The translations under genes and the position numbers were made by a program. Source: JABMRF01 sp964434235 (GTDB lineage Bacteria > Patescibacteriota > Patescibacteriia > UBA11705 > JABHMO01). From it: a stretch of 36,851 bases of DNA. The notes below the pieces were generated by a model, which ran no database searches, was not told the origin of the DNA, and saw only the letters and a list, made by a program, of their open reading frames with translations. The stretch covers positions 1 through 36,851 of the forward strand of contig CAYSUN010000007.1 in NCBI GenBank assembly GCA_964434235.1, read 5' to 3'. This document shows positions 33,311 to 36,851 of this stretch, piece by piece (the first letter of the stretch is position 1; every line of letters starts with the position of its first letter).

Positions 33311-33378
33311 GTGATTAGTTTATTTATTAATGTATACCTATACCATAGCTGAATTTATTTATAATGTGAATAAGCAAC

Positions 33379-33409
33379 AAAAAACCCCTCGTAAATCGAG
33401 GAGTTTTTT
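33379..33409 (-). terminator. Terminator of the double zinc-ribbon gene
   Basis: AAAAAACCCCTCG (33379-33391) pairs with CGAGGAGTTTTTT (33397-33409) with one mismatch, 5-nt loop. A/T runs allow use on both strands. Confidence 0.85.
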
Positions 33410-33426
33410 ATTTGAAGTAGTAAAAA

Positions 33427-34089
33427 TTATTTTTTCTTTTTTACAGCTTTTTTAACTTTTGTTTCCTTAACTTCCTTTTTTTCAGAAGCTTTTGGTTTCA
33501 CTTCTTTTTTCTTAGTATTTTTAATTGGTGATTCTTTTTTTTCTGCTTTTGGTTTTTCTTCTTTTGCTTCTGGAACTAGTTTGCCAAGTAAAGCAATAAC
33601 CTTATCAAGTTTTTCGTTCATTGCTTCAATTTGCTTGTTTGATTGACCAGAACTTTGAGGTCTACTATTGCCTTTACCACCAAAGCAGTCATTACAATAG
33701 ATTGGTTTATCACCAGTTGGTTTAAATGGTACTTCACAAGTTTTACCACATTCATCACAAACAGCTGAGTGCATACTTCTTTCACCTGAATCTGATCTTC
33801 GTGAATCAAATCTTCGTGAGTCAGATCTTCGTGAGTCAGATCCTCGTGAGCTTGATCTTCGTGAATCAAATCCTCGTGAGTCTGATCTTCTTGGAGCAGA
33901 ATCTGATTTGCCTCCAAAACAATCACTACAGTAAACTGGCTTGTCGCCAGATGGACGAAATGGCACCATGCAATCTTTTCCACAGTCAGCACAAGTGGCA
34001 TGAAACATTTCAGGCCGGTCTGAACGACTATTACTAAAACTTCTGTTGCCTCTACCGCCTGAACTGTTGCTTCTGTTAAAATTTCCCAT
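33427..34089 (-). CDS. Double CxxC-x17-CxxC zinc-ribbon protein
   Basis: 220 aa. Two copies of a CxxC-x17-CxxC domain (the TIGR04272 type) are present: Cys33, 36, 54, 57 and Cys111, 114, 132, 135, each with exactly 17 residues between the pairs and nearly the same text (CGK-x-C-x-VPF-x-P-x-GDKP-x-YC-x-DCFGGK). Each probably binds one zinc. Between them lies an Arg-Ser-Asp-rich linker of pentapeptide-like RRSDS/RRFDS repeats, and the C-terminus is a Lys/Glu/Ala-rich tail ending in KKAVKKKK. The composition suggests nucleic acid or ribosome binding, but this is inference. A perfect consensus promoter lies upstream. Confidence 0.88.
   Translation of the reverse strand: MGNFNRSNSSGGRGNRSFSNSRSDRPEMFHATCADCGKDCMVPFRPSGDKPVYCSDCFGGKSDSAPRRSDSRGFDSRRSSSRGSDSRRSDSRRFDSRRSDSGERSMHSAVCDECGKTCEVPFKPTGDKPIYCNDCFGGKGNSRPQSSGQSNKQIEAMNEKLDKVIALLGKLVPEAKEEKPKAEKKESPIKNTKKKEVKPKASEKKEVKETKVKKAVKKKK
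33794..33883. repeat. 15-bp tandem repeat inside the zinc-ribbon gene
   Basis: Six consecutive 15-bp units of the type GATCTTCGTGAGTCA encode the Arg-Ser-Asp linker of the zinc-ribbon protein. The period is five codons, so copy number can change without a frameshift. Confidence 0.9.
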
Positions 34090-34185
34090 ATACGAATAAG
34101 ATAAATAGGATATATAAAATAACTTTATGTTGAGTTACCCTTTATTTCTCTATTTCTTTATTTCCTAATTATTAAACTAGTAAAA

Positions 34186-34214
34186 ATTATAGTACAATTT
34201 TTAAAAATTGTCAA
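34186..34214 (-). promoter_or_regulatory. Perfect consensus promoter of the zinc-ribbon gene
   Basis: On the minus strand TTGACA (34214-34209), 17-base spacer, TATAAT (34191-34186). The predicted leader is about 90 bases, purine-rich with repeated GAAATAAAG-like units. The 258-base gap 34090-34347 holds this and no gene. Confidence 0.85.
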
Positions 34215-34347
34215 GTGATGTTAGCATGTCTCTAGAATTGCGTAAATAATTGCCCAAGGATGACCTTTTTTGAACAGTTTTTTGTTAGGTAGTTATTTTG
34301 GAATTTTGATGAAAATTAGATGAAAAACAATTATTTAAATAACATTT

Positions 34348-35310
34348 TTATGTATTTGATGGTAGTGCTAATTTGGCCATAAATTTGACGATGTCTTTGA
34401 CAACGTTTCTTGTCTTACCATAGGTTGGATTGTAATGAATGTATAAATCTGGCATCCCGTTAATTTCAAGAATATGAAAAGAATTATTAGTTGGTTCGTT
34501 GGCTATATTTTTGCAAATAACATCTACACCGACAAGATTTTTGCCAACAACTTTTGAGGCCTTAACACATATTTTTTGAACTTCCTTGTTTACTAGATCA
34601 GTAACGTCTCTTGTTTCACCACCTTCGGCAAGACAAGAGTTGTTTTTTAGAAAAATAATTTTCTTTTTTGGAACAATTGTTTCCAAAGTAACTCGTTGTC
34701 TTTTTAATATTTGATTAAAGCTTTTATTAAAGTTAGTTCTTTTTTCTGTTGTATTCTGTTTTTCAATGATGAGTTTGCGGATAGTTGATTTACCATCACC
34801 CACGACAGAAGGTAGGATCATTTCAAGTGCTCCAATAACTTTGTTGCCCAGAACTAAAATTCGATATTCTTTGCCGAAAACCATTTCTTGGGCAATCATA
34901 CTTTGAAAAAGTGGTAATTCTTTTTCAATTATATTGAGAGCTGTTTTTGAGTCGGGAATAGAAACAAAAATTCCTTTACTGTTTGAACCGCATGCATCTT
35001 TGATAATGATTGGATATTTTAATGAATCAAGTTGTTTTTTGCTTTTTATTAAATCAAAAGTTTTTCTATAAAAACATTCAGCTTGGGGAGTTGGGAGGTC
35101 ATTTTTCTGGAGGAGTTTGGTAGTAATATCTTTGCATCTGGTTAGTTGTCCGCTGACAAAGGATTGACGAGTAATGCCAATTTTACGGTCAAGTAAGAAT
35201 CTCTTGCCAAGCACATTAATGTAGAAACAGCTTCTTTCTGGCAAAAAGTCTTCAAAAGTCCCGCCCATTTCAAGGACTGTTTTTTTGATAACAAAAAGGT
35301 TTTTTTCCAT
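34348..35310 (-). CDS. ATP-grasp ligase, CphA/GshF-like domain alone
   Basis: 320 aa. The ATP-grasp fold shows KYPIIIKDACGSNSKGIFV (nucleotide-binding Lys region), IAQEMVFGKEYRILVLGNKVIGALE, SVVGDGKSTIRKLI, a NNSCLAEGGETRDVTD block and a late HILEINGMPDL, which holds the metal-binding Glu-x-Asn. The GDGKSTIRKLI and AEGGETRDVTD pieces closely recall cyanophycin synthetase and the ATP-grasp part of GshF. The Mur-ligase half of CphA is absent, so this is not a cyanophycin synthetase. It probably makes an amide bond between a carboxylate and an amine or amino acid; the substrate is unknown. A weak promoter (TTGACA, 17 bases, TAAAGT) lies about 100 bases upstream. Confidence 0.85.
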   Translation of the reverse strand: MEKNLFVIKKTVLEMGGTFEDFLPERSCFYINVLGKRFLLDRKIGITRQSFVSGQLTRCKDITTKLLQKNDLPTPQAECFYRKTFDLIKSKKQLDSLKYPIIIKDACGSNSKGIFVSIPDSKTALNIIEKELPLFQSMIAQEMVFGKEYRILVLGNKVIGALEMILPSVVGDGKSTIRKLIIEKQNTTEKRTNFNKSFNQILKRQRVTLETIVPKKKIIFLKNNSCLAEGGETRDVTDLVNKEVQKICVKASKVVGKNLVGVDVICKNIANEPTNNSFHILEINGMPDLYIHYNPTYGKTRNVVKDIVKFMAKLALPSNT

Positions 35311-35480
35311 ATTTTTTAGTTATAAAATTGCCTTCCTGTCATCAACGTTAAGCTAGTATAATTGATTGGCTGGTGCAAAAAGTATAATGTGCGTTGATTA
35401 GACATCAACTTTACAATATTTTTTAATAATTGTCAATCGATTTTAAATATAGCTTTAAATATTAGTTAAAGCGAAAAAAA

Positions 35481-35508
35481 AATCTTACCAGAGTGTTCTA
35501 GTAAGATT
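35481..35508 (-). terminator. Terminator of the 299-aa gene
   Basis: AATCTTACCAGA (35481-35492) pairs with TCTAGTAAGATT (35497-35508), one mismatch. The A-run at 35474-35480 gives the U-tract on the minus strand. Confidence 0.8.
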
Positions 35509-35521
35509 GTGTGGAGGTTAA

Positions 35522-36421
35522 TTAGAAGTATTGTTTCTGTAATCTGCGAGCGTGATTATTCAGCCCATACTGAGAGAGGAGTTCAATCATGTGCATCACA
35601 AAGTCAAGTCCTTCGTTAATATCTTTGGAAAAGAGATAACTATAATCGCCTTGGGTTTGTCGGCCCTTTAGGCTTTTAGTAAGCTGTTTGTAGACACCTA
35701 ATAATGCATTACGACGTTCATAAGACTTGATCCTTTTGAGCTTCAAGTTTAACTTGGGAATACTGCTCGTGTCACTAGTTGCACGGAACTTGTTTATTAC
35801 TTTAATAGGTGACTTTGGGTTTGTTTCAGCGAAGTCAGCGATGGTCATCAATTGACTGATATAACGTCCAGAAAGTTTACAGCATTGTTCAATTGGGGCT
35901 TTTTCTGGGGAAGTCAAATCACTAGCCGGGTATTTATATGCGAAATATTGCTCATAATAAGCTTTACTATTGGAATGGTCAAGAATATCCTGGTAATCCC
36001 AACCAGTTGGGAAGTGTTTTCTTATATCCAATTCATCAATCCATCCCTCTACTACCGTTTGTGATATTTCTGAATAATTTCGCTGATGATCTGCTATGGT
36101 GAATTTCAAGAATTCCTTGAAATCATACAGTGTAATGGCTTCATTTTTTGTTAGACTTTTCCCACACTTGAGTTTCGCTAAGATACGAGTAACTTCAAAA
36201 ATTGTATCTTTTGTTATTACGAAAGCAGTTTTACTTACTTTTGCATATTCTCTAAATTCGTTAGGGTTTGTTCTAATGCCAATTTGAGGATTGTTGTGCA
36301 TGAATCTGACATAGTTATCCAGTGACCTAAATACTGGAGAAATGATTTGATCCATGGTGTCATTCGTGGTAACGTAGAAAGTCCCTTCATCTGTGATTAG
36401 TCTGCATACGTAGCTACTCAT
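35522..36421 (-). CDS. Hypothetical protein, 299 aa
   Basis: I do not recognise the family. It is soluble, rich in charged and aromatic residues, and mostly helical. Near the N-terminus VCRLITDEGTFYVTTNDTMDQI looks like two beta strands, and the rest has long helices with basic patches (LNLKLKRIKSYERRNALLG near 225-245). The ATG has a strong Shine-Dalgarno site (AAGGGGG). A consensus promoter and a terminator frame it, so it is a single-gene unit. It diverges from the partial gene at 36594 and the two share a promoter region with a palindrome, so they may be co-regulated. Confidence 0.75.
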   Translation of the reverse strand: MSSYVCRLITDEGTFYVTTNDTMDQIISPVFRSLDNYVRFMHNNPQIGIRTNPNEFREYAKVSKTAFVITKDTIFEVTRILAKLKCGKSLTKNEAITLYDFKEFLKFTIADHQRNYSEISQTVVEGWIDELDIRKHFPTGWDYQDILDHSNSKAYYEQYFAYKYPASDLTSPEKAPIEQCCKLSGRYISQLMTIADFAETNPKSPIKVINKFRATSDTSSIPKLNLKLKRIKSYERRNALLGVYKQLTKSLKGRQTQGDYSYLFSKDINEGLDFVMHMIELLSQYGLNNHARRLQKQYF

Positions 36422-36471
36422 TTTGTCCCCCTTGTATTTGTTAAAGAGCTATGCCAATTTAAGAACTTACG

Positions 36472-36500
36472 ATTATATAATAGTTAAATGTTTTTGTCAA
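36472..36500 (-). promoter_or_regulatory. Perfect consensus promoter of the 299-aa gene
   Basis: On the minus strand TTGACA (36500-36495), 17-base spacer, TATAAT (36477-36472). Predicted start near 36465, leader about 44 bases. Confidence 0.85.
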
Positions 36501-36512
36501 TAGTAAATATAT

Positions 36513-36535
36513 AAGAAACTGATTTCTGGTTTCTT
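36513..36535. promoter_or_regulatory. Palindrome between divergent promoters (operator?)
   Basis: AAGAAAC (36513-36519) and GTTTCTT (36529-36535) are inverted repeats 9 bases apart. They lie between the two divergent -35 boxes and touch the rightward one, a place where a dimeric regulator could act on both genes. Confidence 0.5.
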
Positions 36536-36562
36536 GACAGATATTATATAAAATAATATATT
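36534..36562 (+). promoter_or_regulatory. Promoter of the right-edge gene
   Basis: TTGACA (36534-36539), 17-base spacer, TATATT (36557-36562). Predicted start near 36569. Confidence 0.75.
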
Positions 36563-36593
36563 TGAATATCTAGTAACAATAGGGGGTAGTGAA

Positions 36594-36851
36594 GTGAAAA
36601 TCAAACATGGTGGAAATAGGTTAGTTGTTGTAATTCCTGAATTGGGGATTGCTGTAAAATTGCCAAAGTTTTATTTGTATGGTTTTTTTTCTGCTCTTTT
36701 TAACAAACATAAAAATCCTTATGAGGAAGTGAAGTTTCATTTGGAAAATTTTTCCTATGAAACATATTGGTCGATTCAGTGGTGTCTTGCCAAAGGGTGT
36801 TTTAGGCACACACATTTTGCACTTTTTCTAACGCCTCATTTGGAGTTAGGC
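36594..36851 (+). CDS. Partial gene, unknown (runs off the right edge)
   Basis: A GTG start at 36594 with AGGGGG about 7 bases before it opens a frame that stays open for 86 codons to the end of the window. The peptide begins MKIKHGGNRLVVVIPELGIA (GTG read as Met), continues VKLPKFYLYGFFSALF, and ends in CFRHTHFALFLTPHLELG. The start resembles CPR proteins with a conserved hydrophobic VIPxLGxxxKxP stretch, but I cannot name a family. The promoter, start and Shine-Dalgarno site support it well. It would be missed by an ATG-only or complete-ORF search. Confidence 0.75.
   Translation, partial: MKIKHGGNRLVVVIPELGIAVKLPKFYLYGFFSALFNKHKNPYEEVKFHLENFSYETYWSIQWCLAKGCFRHTHFALFLTPHLELG

Noticed and set aside
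33794..33883. Regularly spaced direct repeats that look like a small CRISPR or satellite
   Set aside because: The units are contiguous with no spacers, have a five-codon period and lie inside the zinc-ribbon reading frame.
33726..34037. Plus-strand frame of 103 aa opposite the zinc-ribbon gene
   Set aside because: It is the complement of the repeat-rich coding region, with a repetitive unnatural peptide; the minus strand has the domain matches.
34256..34275. Small AAGG/CCTT hairpin with a T-run as a terminator of the ATP-grasp gene
   Set aside because: The T-run is on the plus strand, while the gene is on the minus strand, and the stem is only 4 bp.
35340..35420. Rightward promoters from two TATAAT boxes upstream of the ATP-grasp gene
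   Set aside because: No plus-strand gene follows for over 1 kb, and the best -35 is at 15-base spacing; probably chance in AT-rich DNA.

Overview
The window is AT-rich, gene-dense bacterial DNA with about 31 protein genes, no rRNA or tRNA that I could find, no transposase and no CRISPR array. Several things suggest a Patescibacteria/CPR genome, perhaps a Parcubacteria-type lineage. It mixes ordinary core genes (murA, rplI, pyrG, trpS, greA) with very large, poorly conserved membrane proteins. It also carries small families I associate with CPR genomes: CxxC-x17-CxxC zinc ribbons, a DUF5663-like protein and a PEGA-domain protein. Most start codons have an AT-only leader instead of a Shine-Dalgarno (SD) site, and intergenic regions hold short AT repeats with GC-rich hairpins. 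The lineage is an inference. greA ends in TGA, so UGA is a stop codon and the code is not the recoded one of Gracilibacteria/Absconditabacteria.

Layout. 1-5.4 kb: a HIT hydrolase followed by lineage-specific proteins, including a 793-aa membrane protein with an OmpA-like region, plus a gene fragment and repeat clusters. 5.4-9.3 kb: dTDP-rhamnose genes (rfbB, then an unusual rfbD-rfbA fusion) and a polytopic membrane protein. 9.3-10.7 kb: a PEGA/beta-propeller-like membrane protein on the minus strand. 10.75-15.7 kb: a probable operon with a good promoter, encoding a 99-aa protein, a 57-aa protein and a giant 1433-aa membrane protein. 15.8-20.9 kb: a plus-strand core run of murA, ctpA-type protease, rplI, pyrG and a CoA-binding protein. 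21.0-23.9 kb: minus-strand glycosyltransferase, a cyclic-nucleotide-binding protein and a membrane-anchored unknown. 24.0-27.3 kb: an unknown gene behind a perfect sigma70-type promoter, an HD-domain protein and a class I methyltransferase. 27.4-29.7 kb: a polytopic membrane protein and a DUF4419 protein. 29.7-32.7 kb: an LCP-like protein diverging from greA-trpS. 32.7-36.85 kb: small minus-strand genes (unknown, ywbE, double zinc ribbon), a CphA-type ATP-grasp enzyme, an unknown gene, and the first 86 codons of a gene that runs off the right edge.

Many genes serve the cell envelope: rhamnose precursors, MurA, the LCP-like protein, the MurG/MGDG-type glycosyltransferase, the S41 protease, the ATP-grasp enzyme and the two large membrane proteins. 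Two initiation styles coexist. Most genes have no SD. A minority (about 8.4 kb, 22.4-23.8 kb, 27.5-29.6 kb and 35.5-36.85 kb) have strong SD sites, and several of these also have a recognisable promoter and a private terminator.

The observations most worth following are: the giant-protein operon; the fused RfbD-RfbA enzyme; a perfect 50-bp inverted repeat pair 24.9 kb apart inside composite intergenic elements; a fragment of a duplicated gene; a divergent promoter pair with a palindrome at the right edge; and a murA promoter placed so that its mRNA should be leaderless.
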